Assembly: GCF_040702995.1 (NCBI RefSeq)
Contig: NZ_CP159992.1
Location: 3,621,501 to 3,685,500 of the forward strand
From: Paenibacillus sp. AN1007
GTDB lineage: Bacteria > Bacillota > Bacilli > Paenibacillales > Paenibacillaceae
Direction of reading: 5' to 3'
Length of the DNA: 64,000 nt
Notes under the pieces: generated by a model
The model's database searches: none
Told to the model about the DNA's origin: nothing
Seen by the model: only the letters and a program-made list of their open reading frames with translations
Translations under genes and position numbers: made by a program
Shown here: in pieces, positions 36,235 to 45,201 of the stretch
Layout of the letters: the number at the start of each line of letters is the position of its first letter
Numbering within the stretch: position 1 is the stretch's first letter

Positions 36235-37434
36235 CTAATGTCGTTCGCGAAACTGTATCGGGTATTCCTTCACTCCAAAAACAAAAGCGCTTTGAATCGG
36301 CTCCAAACCGGTTTCGGGAACCAGCTGTATATGTTCCATACGTTGAAGAAGCGTGTGCAGGGCAGCTCTTGCTTCCAGACGAGCCAATGGTGCACCGAGA
36401 CAGAAATGGATGCCAAACCCGAATCCCATATGTCGATTCGGTTTGCGTTCCGGCACAAACGTATCAGCCTGGTCAAACTGTGCAGGGTCACGATTCGCTG
36501 CCCCAACCCAGGATATAACCTGATCTCCCGCCTGAATCGTTTGTCCGTGCAGTTCCACCGTTTCCCGTGCCACACGCCCAATCGCTACAATTGGCGGATA
36601 ATACCTCAATGTTTCTTCTACGGCGCCAGCCACGCGATCCGGGTGCTCCCGCAGCTCCTTTTGCAATTCAGGTTGTTCAGAGAGGACACGCACTGCATTG
36701 GCGATCAGATTGGTTGTGGTTTCGTTTCCCGCAACCAGCAGGAGAATACAGAAATTAATTACTTCTTCTTCTGTTAACTTCTGCCCCTCGATCTCGGCTG
36801 CCAGCAGCAGGGAGATCAGATCATCCTGCGGCTCTACCCGGCGCTGTTCCATGATATCTGTAAAATAGGCATATAACTCCTGTATGTTCTGCTGCTTCTC
36901 TCTGGCCATCTCCTGAAAGGCCTCTTCGCTATCATCGCGTGCGCCTTTCACCAGTACATCAGACCAAAGCTTGAAATCTCGGCGGTCTGCAGCGGGAACC
37001 CCAATCAGTTCGGCAATAACAATGACAGGCAGCGGAGCTGCGAGGTCATCAATCAGATTCATCCTTGAACTTGATAGGTGATCAGCCAGCAGTTCATCGG
37101 TAATTTGCTGAATGCGCGGCGCCAAAGCTTCAATAGCTTTGGGAGTAAACGCCTGATTGACCAGATCGCGGAGCTGCTTGTGCTTTGGAGGATCTGTCGT
37201 TAGAATGCTGGTGTTCGCCCGGTTGCGCTCGGATGAGAACAGCTTGGGATTTTTCAACACATACTGCACATCTTCATACCGAAACACATCCCAGCATTCG
37301 CGGTGCTCGTCATATCGGACTGGAGTGTTCTCACGAAGTTCTGCATACACCTGGAAGGGAGATAATTGCCGCTCCTTGCTGTGCAGTTCCCGAATTGGAA
37401 TATAATTGGCGTACTTTCGGGGTGCTTGTTTCAT
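36235..37434 (-). CDS. Cytochrome P450
   Basis: Soluble bacterial P450 of 399 residues. The I-helix oxygen-activation motif is AGNETTTN, the K-helix ExxR is EETLRYYP, and the haem loop FGFGIHFCLGAPLAR carries the thiolate Cys345. Sequence style is that of the CYP107/CYP109 group of Bacillales, which oxidise fatty acids, terpenoids or macrolides. ATG 37434 has GGAGGA 6 bases upstream; 58 in-frame open codons before it overlap the promoter. No ferredoxin or reductase gene is adjacent, so electrons must come from elsewhere. Substrate unknown. Confidence 0.94.
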   Translation of the reverse strand: MKQAPRKYANYIPIRELHSKERQLSPFQVYAELRENTPVRYDEHRECWDVFRYEDVQYVLKNPKLFSSERNRANTSILTTDPPKHKQLRDLVNQAFTPKAIEALAPRIQQITDELLADHLSSSRMNLIDDLAAPLPVIVIAELIGVPAADRRDFKLWSDVLVKGARDDSEEAFQEMAREKQQNIQELYAYFTDIMEQRRVEPQDDLISLLLAAEIEGQKLTEEEVINFCILLLVAGNETTTNLIANAVRVLSEQPELQKELREHPDRVAGAVEETLRYYPPIVAIGRVARETVELHGQTIQAGDQVISWVGAANRDPAQFDQADTFVPERKPNRHMGFGFGIHFCLGAPLARLEARAALHTLLQRMEHIQLVPETGLEPIQSAFVFGVKEYPIQFRERH

Positions 37435-37486
37435 CGTGCTTCCTCCAATCAATAATATATATTTTTTTACATATAAGTTCTTCTTC

Positions 37487-37516
37487 ATTATATACACAAC
37501 TGGATTGTAATTCCAA
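37487..37516 (-). promoter_or_regulatory. Promoter of the P450 gene
   Basis: TTGGAA (37511-37516) and TATAAT (37487-37492) with an 18-base spacer on the minus strand. The partly symmetric TGGA-N7-TCCA covers the -35 side and might be an operator. The remainder of 37517-37766 is AT-rich with no gene seen. Confidence 0.55.
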
Positions 37517-37766
37517 TAAAAACAGCATAAATAAGTCCCATGGCCCAACCTCTGCTCCAAACTACCCTGAATTTGTCGAATAAACATAAATGTTATATTT
37601 AATGACACAAAAAATGATTTTAGAGTATTAAAACAATATTAACCTTTTGTATACCTCTCCAAAACAAACGGATTTTTCTAAAAAGATCTCTCAAATTTCT
37701 TATAAAACAGCGTTTTTTCTCTGTAAAACTTCGAATGTAACCGCTATTTCTATTAAAATTTAAATT

Positions 37767-37789
37767 TGTAAAGTTATCTAACATATAAT
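37767..37789 (+). promoter_or_regulatory. GlnR/TnrA-type box and -10 of the asparaginase gene
   Basis: TGTAA-7-TAACA (37767-37783) matches the consensus TGTNA-N7-TNACA in all fixed bases and abuts a perfect TATAAT (37784-37789). No good -35 is seen where one should be; the box occupies that region, so binding could repress the promoter or replace the -35 contact. Predicted from sequence only. Confidence 0.68.
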
Positions 37790-37861
37790 ACACTCATTTC
37801 AATCTACATACATAAAAAAGAGATTACCTCACACAAAACTCACTTGAAGGAGCGTGTCAGC

Positions 37862-39070
37862 ATGACAAAACTATCTAACCTTCGTCCTTGGGCCGTTTGG
37901 AGCACGGCAGCACTCGCACTCACACTCTCTCTCTCACCTATCGGAACCTATACCGCTCAAGCCGCAGCCGTAGAGGTGAAAGGCACTACAGGCGCTGTTC
38001 AGAACGCACCCACCACGCCTGCACGGAACACAGCGATCCCTCCCTTACCGGAAACTTCCAAACTTTCCTCCCTTCCTAATGTACTTGTCATTGGTACGGG
38101 CGGAACGATTGCCGGGCAATCCGAGGATGCTACCAGCTTCCAAAATTACAAGGCAGGCACGCTGCTCATTGCTGACATGGTTAAAGATTTACCGGACAAG
38201 CAAAAAATTGCAGATGTAAGCACACTGCAGTTCGGCAATTCCGGATCAGGCTCCTATACGATGGCCGACCTCTACGACCTATCTCGAACGGTAGATCAAG
38301 CGCTCGCCCAGTATGACAGTGTCGTGGTAACGACAGGTACTGACACGATGGAGGAGATTGCCTATTTCCTCGACTTGACGGTTCAAAGCGATAAACCTGT
38401 TGTCATCACAGGCTCAATGCGGCCATGGACGGTAATCGGTTCCGATGCTCAGGCCAATCTGTACAACGCCATCAAACTGGCAGGCAGCGGCCGGACTAAA
38501 TCATTCGGTACCGTATTGATGCTCAATGATACAATCCAGCTCGCTCGAGGTGTAACGAAAACGAATGATTACCGAACGGACACCTTTGAAACGCCTATGC
38601 TCGGTGCTGTCGGTTATATCGACGAAGAAAACATCCGGATCTACCGCGCCCCTGCACGCGCCATGAAACCCGGCGGTACAATGAAACCTGCATTCGATCT
38701 TGGCAAAATCTCCAAAACCGACTTGGCGAAAGTAGAGATTGTAATCTCCTACCAAGAAGCAGGTGGCGGAGCGATTGAAGGCTTTGTGAAAAACGGAGTG
38801 AAGGGGATCGTCACCTCCGGCACAGGCGCAGGCGGCATCTCCAGAGCGATGGGTCAAGCCCGTACTAAAGCGATTGAAGAAGGCGTTATTTTCGTAACGA
38901 CAACCCGGACAGGTTCTGGGAGTGTATATGGCGGGGGTAAGGGCATCATTGCCGGGGATAACCTCAGTCCGCAGCAAGCACGCATTCTATTAATGCTCGG
39001 ATTATCCTTCAGTAGTGATTTTAATACGATCAAACAATGGTTTGAGACCTATGGCACACCAGAGGTATAA
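37862..39070 (+). CDS. ansZ: Secreted L-asparaginase, type II
   Basis: Exported amidohydrolase of 402 residues converting asparagine to aspartate and ammonia. The signal peptide ends near AQAAA (about residue 35); a Thr/Pro-rich linker precedes the catalytic domain. Both threonine motifs are intact: VIGTGGTIAGQ and VVTTGTDTMEE, followed by KPVVITGSMRP. ATG 37862 has GAAGGAG 9 bases upstream. A GlnR/TnrA-type box in the promoter fits a role in nitrogen scavenging. The symbol follows the B. subtilis secreted enzyme. Confidence 0.94.
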   Translation: MTKLSNLRPWAVWSTAALALTLSLSPIGTYTAQAAAVEVKGTTGAVQNAPTTPARNTAIPPLPETSKLSSLPNVLVIGTGGTIAGQSEDATSFQNYKAGTLLIADMVKDLPDKQKIADVSTLQFGNSGSGSYTMADLYDLSRTVDQALAQYDSVVVTTGTDTMEEIAYFLDLTVQSDKPVVITGSMRPWTVIGSDAQANLYNAIKLAGSGRTKSFGTVLMLNDTIQLARGVTKTNDYRTDTFETPMLGAVGYIDEENIRIYRAPARAMKPGGTMKPAFDLGKISKTDLAKVEIVISYQEAGGGAIEGFVKNGVKGIVTSGTGAGGISRAMGQARTKAIEEGVIFVTTTRTGSGSVYGGGKGIIAGDNLSPQQARILLMLGLSFSSDFNTIKQWFETYGTPEV

Positions 39071-39102
39071 GCACTTATTTATTGTTAAATCCGCTTTATA
39101 AA

Positions 39103-39147
39103 CAAAGAGATGAACCTTTTCCACCAAGAAAGGGTTCATCTCTTTTT
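39103..39147. terminator. Terminator shared by convergent genes
   Basis: AAAGAGATGAACC pairs with GGTTCATCTCTTT, followed by TT on the plus strand. The stop codon of the small minus-strand gene at 39136 lies inside the right arm. Confidence 0.85.
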
Positions 39148-39315
39148 CAAATTCAATTTAAAATATTTAATCAATGAATAGACAATCAAACAAAACAGAA
39201 AGGTAACTAATACGATATACACCGGCATAATTAAAATCGGAGTGTAAACATTCAGAAAATGAAATGCAAAACCCAACATGAGCAGCAGAGAAACAAATAC
39301 AAAGAATGATCTCAA
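39136..39315 (-). CDS. Small membrane protein with two helices
   Basis: Protein of 59 residues beginning MRSFFVFVSLLLMLGF and ending in the basic LIKYFKLNLKKR, with two hydrophobic segments (about residues 3-20 and 27-49). TTG 39315 has GGAGG 7 bases upstream, a strong support for so short a gene. Its stop codon lies in the stem of the asparaginase terminator. Not recognised; function unknown. Confidence 0.65.
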   Translation of the reverse strand: MRSFFVFVSLLLMLGFAFHFLNVYTPILIMPVYIVLVTFLFCLIVYSLIKYFKLNLKKR

Positions 39316-39420
39316 AGCAGCACCTCCATATATTAAAATTATAAGTTATAAAACGTAATATTTCATGTATCACTCCCCGTTGTTTAAGAGGTCAAATTTT
39401 CAGGAAAATCAAGTCGATTA

Positions 39421-39490
39421 AAAAAACTTCGCTCAGCGTCTCATCGCCTTCCAAAAAAAGATCGGCAAATCAGACTCCTGCGAAGTTTTC
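39421..39490 (-). terminator. Terminator-like hairpin behind the O-methyltransferase gene
   Basis: AAAACTTCGC and GCGAAGTTTT pair around a 47-base loop, with a T-run on the minus strand. Confidence 0.6.
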
Positions 39491-39503
39491 ACATTCTTAT
39501 TAC

Positions 39504-40139
39504 TTATTTCACCCAAGCGAGTGCAAGTCCGTCATAGTCCGGCAGCATGGTCGTGATGAGACGCGGGTCACTCGCCATCTGTTCATTGAAACGACGAACA
39601 GCAAGCACGGCTGGACCCTGCTTGTCCGGGTTAAGCGTACGCCCTCGCAGAAAACAGTTGTCTCCTACAATGACTGCCCCTGGACGCGCAAGGCGAATTG
39701 CATAATCCAAATAGACTGGATAATTTTCTTTATCTGCGTCAATAAAGAAGAAATCGAAGGTCCGCCCTTCCTGCGCCAGCTGCTCAAGGCTGTCTGCTGC
39801 AGGTCCGATCCGGTACTGCACTTGGCTGCCAAAGCCACCTTCCTCCAGATGTCCGCGAGCCATTGCTGCGTACTCTTCTTTCAATTCAAGGGAAGTCAAC
39901 GTTCCCCCTTCGCTTAAACCACGGGCCAGGCAGATGCCGCTGTATCCGCCAAGCACACCGATTTCGAGCACCGCCTCAGCCTTCGAGGTTTTGGCGAGGA
40001 AGGTCAGCAGACGGCCGTATGCCGCCGCCACTGAAACCTCAGGCATTCCGTTCGCTCGAATGGCTTCTTTTACTTTTAACAAGAGCTCATCCTCTTGAAA
40101 CAATTGATTTACATATTCGTCAGGGGTGAGATTCACCAC
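39504..40139 (-). CDS. Class I SAM-dependent O-methyltransferase
   Basis: Cytosolic methyltransferase of 211 residues related to catechol/caffeoyl-CoA O-methyltransferases and B. subtilis YrrM. The SAM-binding motif I is VLEIGVLGGYSGI; FFIDADKENYPVYLD holds the metal-binding aspartate of the family, followed by VGDNCFLRG. The GTG at 40139 has AAGGAGG 6 bases upstream. In B. subtilis the relative acts in tRNA wobble-uridine modification (TrmR), but small-molecule substrates are equally possible. Stands alone. Confidence 0.9.
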   Translation of the reverse strand: MVNLTPDEYVNQLFQEDELLLKVKEAIRANGMPEVSVAAAYGRLLTFLAKTSKAEAVLEIGVLGGYSGICLARGLSEGGTLTSLELKEEYAAMARGHLEEGGFGSQVQYRIGPAADSLEQLAQEGRTFDFFFIDADKENYPVYLDYAIRLARPGAVIVGDNCFLRGRTLNPDKQGPAVLAVRRFNEQMASDPRLITTMLPDYDGLALAWVK

Positions 40140-40431
40140 GTAGTTCCTCCTTGCACACTTGGACTGCGTTCCATAGAAATGCTTTTAGACAGCTTTCCGC
40201 ATAAATGCTCCTGGATCGCTTTTCTTATGGATGCCAATGTTTTATAATGAATGTTTGTTATCCAACACAAAGCAGCAATGAATACTGTATTCCCTGCATT
40301 GAATTCTTTGCAGTATAGACCGCATTACTCATTGTAAGTTTTTTCACGGAATGCGGCAAGGCCGCACCGTTACAATATCGCTGTCAGAGGGAGATCCCGC
40401 TGCAGCCCGAAATGGAGTTGAATGTATTCAC

Positions 40432-41583
40432 ATGGCTCGATTGCAATTGATTGCAACCTCTGCGATGGGACTTGAGGCCGTTGTTGCCCGGGAACTGAAA
40501 CAGCTGGGGTATGACGACGTCAAGGTCGATAACGGCCGGGTATTTTTCACAGGAGATTATATTGACATTTGCCGCTGTAACCTGTGGCTGAGAAGTTCTG
40601 ACCGCGTGCTGGTTAATATGGGCGAGTTCCCTGCAACCACCTTTGATGAATTGTTTGAAGGCACCAAAGCACTGCCTTGGGAAGAGTGGATTCCTGCAGA
40701 CGGTGAATTTCCTGTAGAAGGCCGTTCCCAGAAGTCCCAGCTCAGCAGCGTGCCTGCATCTCAAGGGATCGTCAAAAAGGCGATTGTCGAAAAGCTGAAG
40801 CTGACACACCACACCGAATGGTTCCCCGAAAACGGTGCACGTTATGTCGTCGAAGTCATTCTTTTGAATGACCGCGCGCTCATTACACTCGATACGACAG
40901 GACCAGGGCTTCACAAACGCGGATACCGCAAACTCGTTACCGAGGCGCCGCTCAAAGAAACACTGGCAGCTGCCCTGATTCAGCTCAGCCGCTGGAATGT
41001 ATCCCGCCCGTTCTACGATCCCTGCTGCGGTTCAGGCACCATGCTGATTGAAGCAGCCATGATCGGCTGGAATATCGCGCCGGGGCTTCGCCGCACGTTT
41101 AACTCCGAGAATTGGGATGTGATCCCTACCGAGCTGTGGGAACAAGCGCGCGAGGAAGCATTCGATGCTGTACGTGACGATGTGCCGCTGCAGATTTCGG
41201 GCAGTGACATCGATCCCGAAGCGATTGAAGTTGCGCAGGCAGCAATCAAAAGTGCAGGCTTCGCCAAAGATATTGAAGTCAGCGTACTGCCAGCCCACCG
41301 GGCCAGACCCCAAGGGGAGTATGGCGTTATTATTACCAATCCGCCGTACGGCGAGCGCCTGAGTGAAGAAAAAGAAGTGCAGAAGCTGCTCCGTTCCCTC
41401 GGACGCTCTTATCTGGAAATGCCGACATGGTCGTTTTTTGCAATCACTTCTACCAAAGCATTTGAAGAGTATTTCGGGCATAAAGCGGACAAGCGCCGCA
41501 AGCTGTTCAACGGACGGATTGAAACTCAGTATTATCAATACTTAGGGCCGCTGCCTCCGCGCAGCAAAACACCGCAAGCTTAA
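40432..41583 (+). CDS. THUMP-domain 23S rRNA guanine-N2 methyltransferase (RlmL/YpsC-like)
   Basis: RNA methyltransferase of 383 residues. The N-terminal THUMP RNA-binding domain spans about residues 1-160; the Rossmann methyltransferase domain follows with FYDPCCGSGTMLIEAA (SAM site) and the catalytic TNPPYGER for guanine N2. ATG 40432 gives the usual start MARLQLIATSAMGLEAVVA; upstream in-frame codons are unlike the family. In B. subtilis ypsC lies beside rnpB, which is not seen here. The 290-base region before it holds a TATAAT near 40235 but no clear gene. Confidence 0.92.
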   Translation: MARLQLIATSAMGLEAVVARELKQLGYDDVKVDNGRVFFTGDYIDICRCNLWLRSSDRVLVNMGEFPATTFDELFEGTKALPWEEWIPADGEFPVEGRSQKSQLSSVPASQGIVKKAIVEKLKLTHHTEWFPENGARYVVEVILLNDRALITLDTTGPGLHKRGYRKLVTEAPLKETLAAALIQLSRWNVSRPFYDPCCGSGTMLIEAAMIGWNIAPGLRRTFNSENWDVIPTELWEQAREEAFDAVRDDVPLQISGSDIDPEAIEVAQAAIKSAGFAKDIEVSVLPAHRARPQGEYGVIITNPPYGERLSEEKEVQKLLRSLGRSYLEMPTWSFFAITSTKAFEEYFGHKADKRRKLFNGRIETQYYQYLGPLPPRSKTPQA

Positions 41584-41599
41584 TAGACTTATGGGAAAG

Positions 41600-41634
41600 A
41601 AACGCTCTGACCTTTATGGTGGAGCGTTTTTTGG
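41600..41634 (+). terminator. Intrinsic terminator
   Basis: AACGCTC pairs with GAGCGTT, followed by TTTTTGG. Confidence 0.85.
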
Positions 41635-41721
41635 TTTTATTTGAGATCGTCAATTTTTATGCAGCGCAGCTTATCTCTATGAACACAGATTTTAGTAGAC
41701 AGAATGACATGATGAGCATAG

Positions 41722-41749
41722 TTGAAATGCCAAGCGGTCACGCTATAAT
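41722..41749 (+). promoter_or_regulatory. Promoter of the LtaS-like gene
   Basis: TTGAAA (41722-41727) and TATAAT (41744-41749) with a 16-base spacer. Confidence 0.65.
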
Positions 41750-41832
41750 ATATGAAGCCCTGTTTTACATGCCGTTAACAAAACATTTTCAGTCGATTTT
41801 ATTATTACATTACGAAGTAAGGGGGAATCTCC

Positions 41833-43842
41833 ATGGTTGTTACTCAGCCTATGCGCAGCTCCAGAACACGCGGGCTTCTGCATCATCCACTGATGCTCTA
41901 TATCATTTTCACCATACTTATTCTGCTCAAACTAATGCTGCTGCATCATAATCTGCATGCGTACAACATTACAATGGGCCTACTCGACAAAGTCATTGCT
42001 GTGGGCTCACTGCTGCTCTTGTCCTTCTGGGTCTGGTGGCTGCCGCGCCGAGGTATGATTGCAGCACTTGCAATCCTTCACCTGTTCCTCACTGCACTCA
42101 TCTATTCAGATATGGTCTATTATCGTTACTTTCAAGATTTCCTTACGGTCCCGGTGCTGTTACAGGCAGGACAGGTAGACGCACTTGGTGACAGCATTGC
42201 CTCCTTGATCTATGCACGTGATTTTTGGTTTTTTGCCGATTTACTGATCGTAATTCCATTCGCAGCCATCATGCTGTTCAGCAGACGTTACCGTTCGGGT
42301 CAAACATCAGGCATGTACACAAGCACGTATAACGGAAGTTATGGAAGGTACAGCTCCGTTTCTTCCTCCAATCGTAAAAAACGCCTTCGCCGCCGCCTGC
42401 TCGCAGGCGTCACAGCCCTTGTTCTCGGACTGGGTATCGGTGCGGGCCCGATCTATTTTTACAGCAAAACCTGGGCCAAAGGTCTGTTTGATAACAACTG
42501 GTGGAATGTATCCATGTACAACGTAACCGGCCTGCTCGCTTTTCACGGCTATGATGTGTACTCTTATGTTAAAGACAATATCGGTTCTGGCCCCGTGGCC
42601 GATCCAGCCGATGTACAGCAGGTTAAAGCTTATTTTGAAGAGCGACAGCAGTCGAATGCAGCACAGCACGATCAAGCCTTATATGGGAAATACAAAGGCA
42701 GCAATGTCATTATCGTGCAGGGCGAAGCCTTTATGAATTTTATGATCGGACAGAGCATTGGTGGGCAGGATATTACACCGCATTTTAACGAATTGATGAA
42801 GGAAAGCCAGTATTACAGCCACTTCTATCACCAGACCGGGCAGGGCAGAACATCCGATGCGGATTTTGGCGCCAATATCTCGCTTCACCCTCTTTCTGCA
42901 GGATCGGCGTTTGTACGTTATGCGGACCATACATATGACTCACTGCCTTCCATTTTGAAGGATCAGGGTTACAGCACCAACGTATTTCACGCCTACGAGA
43001 GCGGCTTCTGGAACCGGTATACAATGTATCAGAATATGAAATATGACAAGTTCTACAGTAAAAACGATTTTGTAGAGGATGACCCGCTTGGTTGGTCTTT
43101 GTCTGATGCATCCTTTTTCCGGCAGTCCGTCGAGAAAATGAGCAGTGAGGCGAAGGAGCCTTTTTATTCATTCCTTATCACTCTCAGCAGCCATCACCCC
43201 TACTCTCTGCCTAAAGACAAGCAACAGCTGGATGTGGGTGAGTTTCAAGGTACGATGTTCGGAAACTACCTGCAGTCTGTTCATTATGTAGATGCCGCAC
43301 TGGGCGGTATGGTGGAGGATTTAAAAAATCGGGGATTATGGGAAAACACCATCTTTATGTTCTATGGGGACCATGACAGCTCCATTAAAGACCAACCCCT
43401 ATATGAAAAATTTCTCGGCCGTTCCCTGAACGATCTGGATATGGCACAAATCATGAATGAAGTCCCACTGCTGGTACATTTACCAGACGGAGCTGAAGCA
43501 GGCGTATTTGAAAAACCATCCGGGCAGCTGGATATTACACCGTCGGTGCTGCATTTGCTGGGGATATCGGATGACTCCTACTATCATATGGGAAACAACG
43601 TGTATGGTGGGTTGGAGCGCATGGTCGTGCTGCGTAACGGATCATTCACTGATGGAAGGATGTTCTATATTCCGTCGGATGATTACATTTACGCGAACGG
43701 AACTTGTTATGACCTGTCTGCTCACGAAAAGACGGAAATAAACGCCTGCAAAGCCGGTTACGAAACGGCCTCGAAGCGCCTGCATGTTTCCGATACGCTG
43801 ATTACCTATGATTTGATTCGTCAATTCCGGGAAGACAAATGA
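41833..43842 (+). CDS. Lipoteichoic acid synthase family sulfatase (LtaS-like)
   Basis: Membrane enzyme of 669 residues with five N-terminal helices (to about residue 215) and an extracellular sulfatase-fold domain. LtaS catalytic and metal residues are present: Glu298 in VQGEAFMNF, the nucleophile Thr340 in GQGRTSDADF, and Asp513-His514 in YGDHDSS. Such enzymes polymerise or prime glycerol-phosphate chains from phosphatidylglycerol. A Ser/Tyr/Gly-rich cytoplasmic loop precedes the last helix. The start ATG follows AAGGGGG. Which of the several Bacillales paralogues this is cannot be decided. Confidence 0.93.
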   Translation: MVVTQPMRSSRTRGLLHHPLMLYIIFTILILLKLMLLHHNLHAYNITMGLLDKVIAVGSLLLLSFWVWWLPRRGMIAALAILHLFLTALIYSDMVYYRYFQDFLTVPVLLQAGQVDALGDSIASLIYARDFWFFADLLIVIPFAAIMLFSRRYRSGQTSGMYTSTYNGSYGRYSSVSSSNRKKRLRRRLLAGVTALVLGLGIGAGPIYFYSKTWAKGLFDNNWWNVSMYNVTGLLAFHGYDVYSYVKDNIGSGPVADPADVQQVKAYFEERQQSNAAQHDQALYGKYKGSNVIIVQGEAFMNFMIGQSIGGQDITPHFNELMKESQYYSHFYHQTGQGRTSDADFGANISLHPLSAGSAFVRYADHTYDSLPSILKDQGYSTNVFHAYESGFWNRYTMYQNMKYDKFYSKNDFVEDDPLGWSLSDASFFRQSVEKMSSEAKEPFYSFLITLSSHHPYSLPKDKQQLDVGEFQGTMFGNYLQSVHYVDAALGGMVEDLKNRGLWENTIFMFYGDHDSSIKDQPLYEKFLGRSLNDLDMAQIMNEVPLLVHLPDGAEAGVFEKPSGQLDITPSVLHLLGISDDSYYHMGNNVYGGLERMVVLRNGSFTDGRMFYIPSDDYIYANGTCYDLSAHEKTEINACKAGYETASKRLHVSDTLITYDLIRQFREDK

Positions 43843-43898
43843 CGATTAACATAAGCCTCATCATACAAACCATTTATTAAAAAGGGGAAGATCTTAAC

Positions 43899-44330
43899 AT
43901 GTCATCCAGTATCCATTCACATGAAATAGAACAACAATTATTTGATGCTGCAGCCGCGTTCGTCAAACAGCGTTACCCTCAAGGATGGGGCGGGGCCGGT
44001 GCAGTCTACACGGATGCCGGTTCTCTGCTGATCAGTGTCGCTCCAGAGGTCATTAACGACGCCGTGCATCTATGTATGGAGACCGGGGCCTATCTGGAGG
44101 CGCATAAATTAAACGAGCGCGTAACCCACTCCCTCTGCATCGCACGTGATGATGAGAACTCCGCATTTAAAGTGCTCACGCCTTGCGGAATCTGTCAAGA
44201 GCGCCTCTTTTATTGGGGCGAGCAAGTTAAAGCGGCGGTATATGACCCGTCGGGACAGCTTATTTTCAAAACGTTGAATGAACTCCAGCCTGATCATTGG
44301 TCCAAAGCTTATCGAGATCAACAGGATTAA
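43899..44330 (+). CDS. Cytidine deaminase-like protein
   Basis: Protein of 143 residues with the zinc-deaminase fold. Zinc ligands are Cys59, with catalytic Glu61 in the C-M-E of HLCMETGAY, and Cys96 and Cys99 in TPCGICQERLF. The first motif is C-x-E as in tetrameric cytidine deaminases and blasticidin-S deaminase, but the following residues differ from the usual CAERTA, so substrate preference is uncertain. AAAGGGGAAG precedes the ATG. Two separate promoters flank it, and it is probably read from the LtaS-like gene 56 bases upstream. Confidence 0.85.
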   Translation: MSSSIHSHEIEQQLFDAAAAFVKQRYPQGWGGAGAVYTDAGSLLISVAPEVINDAVHLCMETGAYLEAHKLNERVTHSLCIARDDENSAFKVLTPCGICQERLFYWGEQVKAAVYDPSGQLIFKTLNELQPDHWSKAYRDQQD

Positions 44331-44331
44331 C

Positions 44332-44360
44332 TTGCGATTATTTGAAAGTGGCTTTATAAT
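44332..44360 (+). promoter_or_regulatory. Promoter of the DsbA/FrnE-like gene
   Basis: TTGCGA (44332-44337) and TATAAT (44355-44360) with a 17-base spacer. Confidence 0.6.
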
Positions 44361-44363
44361 TGT

Positions 44364-44376
44364 AACTAAAATAGTT
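44364..44376. promoter_or_regulatory. Small palindrome at the transcription start of the DsbA/FrnE-like gene
   Basis: AACTA-AAA-TAGTT lies just behind the -10 element, at the predicted +1, where a repressor such as a MarR/HxlR redox regulator could bind. No such regulator gene is adjacent. Confidence 0.35.
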
Positions 44377-44408
44377 TCAATTTAGAACTTATGGAGGTTT
44401 TATAACCA

Positions 44409-45143
44409 ATGAATATTGAAGTATGGTCAGACTACATGTGCCCCTTCTGTTATATTGGCAAACGCCGTCTGGAAAATGTATTGGAAAAATTCCCTCACCG
44501 GGACGAAGTGCAGCTGCAGTTCAAAAGCTTTGAGCTCGATCCCAATGCCGAAGTAAACAGCGGTAAGAGCAATACGGACTATCTTTCTTCCAAGTACAAC
44601 ATCAGCGAGGAACAGGCTCGGGGCATGAACGCACAGATGAATGCCAATGCTCGTACGGCAGGACTTGAATATAACATTGATGCGATGATTCCTACGAATT
44701 CCTTCGCCGCTCACCGTTTGACTCACTGGGCAGATACTCAGGGTAAAGCACTTGAACTCAGTGAACGTTTGTTCCAAGCCATTTTTATTGAGGGCAAGCA
44801 CGCAGGAGACCCTCAAGTACTTGCTGATCTTGCGCAGGAAGTTGGCCTGGATCGTGAAGCCGCGGCTGCCGTTCTGTCCAGTGACCAATTCACCGAGAAC
44901 GTACGTGCTGACCAGGCAGAAGGTGCACAGCTCGGAATCCGGGGCGTGCCATTCTTCGTACTGGATCGCAAATTCGCTGTTTCCGGCGCACAGCCTGACG
45001 ATGTGTTTCTGGACGCCCTGCAAAAAGCGTGGGATGATCGTTCTCCGTTTACCATCGTTGAATCCAGTGATACAGAAGCTGATGACAGTGGTATATGCAC
45101 AGACGAAGGCTGCGAGGTTCCGCAAAATAAACCAAAGCAATAA
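44409..45143 (+). CDS. DsbA family oxidoreductase, FrnE-like
   Basis: Cytosolic thioredoxin-fold protein of 244 residues. The redox motif is Cys11-Pro-Phe-Cys14 near the N-terminus, the cis-proline loop is GVPFFVLD, and the helical insertion lies between (about residues 60-150). This is the FrnE/2-hydroxychromene-2-carboxylate isomerase-like branch of DsbA, linked to disulfide stress in Deinococcus and others. The C-terminal tail adds a second cysteine pair, CTDEGC, absent from many relatives. TGGAGG precedes the ATG. Confidence 0.92.
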   Translation: MNIEVWSDYMCPFCYIGKRRLENVLEKFPHRDEVQLQFKSFELDPNAEVNSGKSNTDYLSSKYNISEEQARGMNAQMNANARTAGLEYNIDAMIPTNSFAAHRLTHWADTQGKALELSERLFQAIFIEGKHAGDPQVLADLAQEVGLDREAAAAVLSSDQFTENVRADQAEGAQLGIRGVPFFVLDRKFAVSGAQPDDVFLDALQKAWDDRSPFTIVESSDTEADDSGICTDEGCEVPQNKPKQ

Positions 45144-45152
45144 CAACAATTC

Positions 45153-45201
45153 CAAAAAAGCAGAGGATTATGGCGATGCCCATGACCCTCTGCTTTTTTC
45201 T
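45153..45201 (+). terminator. Intrinsic terminator of the FrnE-like gene
   Basis: AAAAAAGCAGAGG pairs with CCTCTGCTTTTTT around a longer loop; it would work in both directions. Confidence 0.85.

Noticed and set aside
36112-36777. Plus-strand open frame of 221 codons
   Set aside because: It runs through the terminator of the MFS gene and opposite the P450 gene without a ribosome site.
44342-44360. TTGAAA plus TATAAT before the FrnE-like gene
   Set aside because: The spacing is only 7 bases; TTGCGA at 17 bases is the better -35.
44427-45155. Minus-strand open frame of 242 codons
   Set aside because: It mirrors the FrnE-like gene; the plus frame has the family motifs, promoter and ribosome site.
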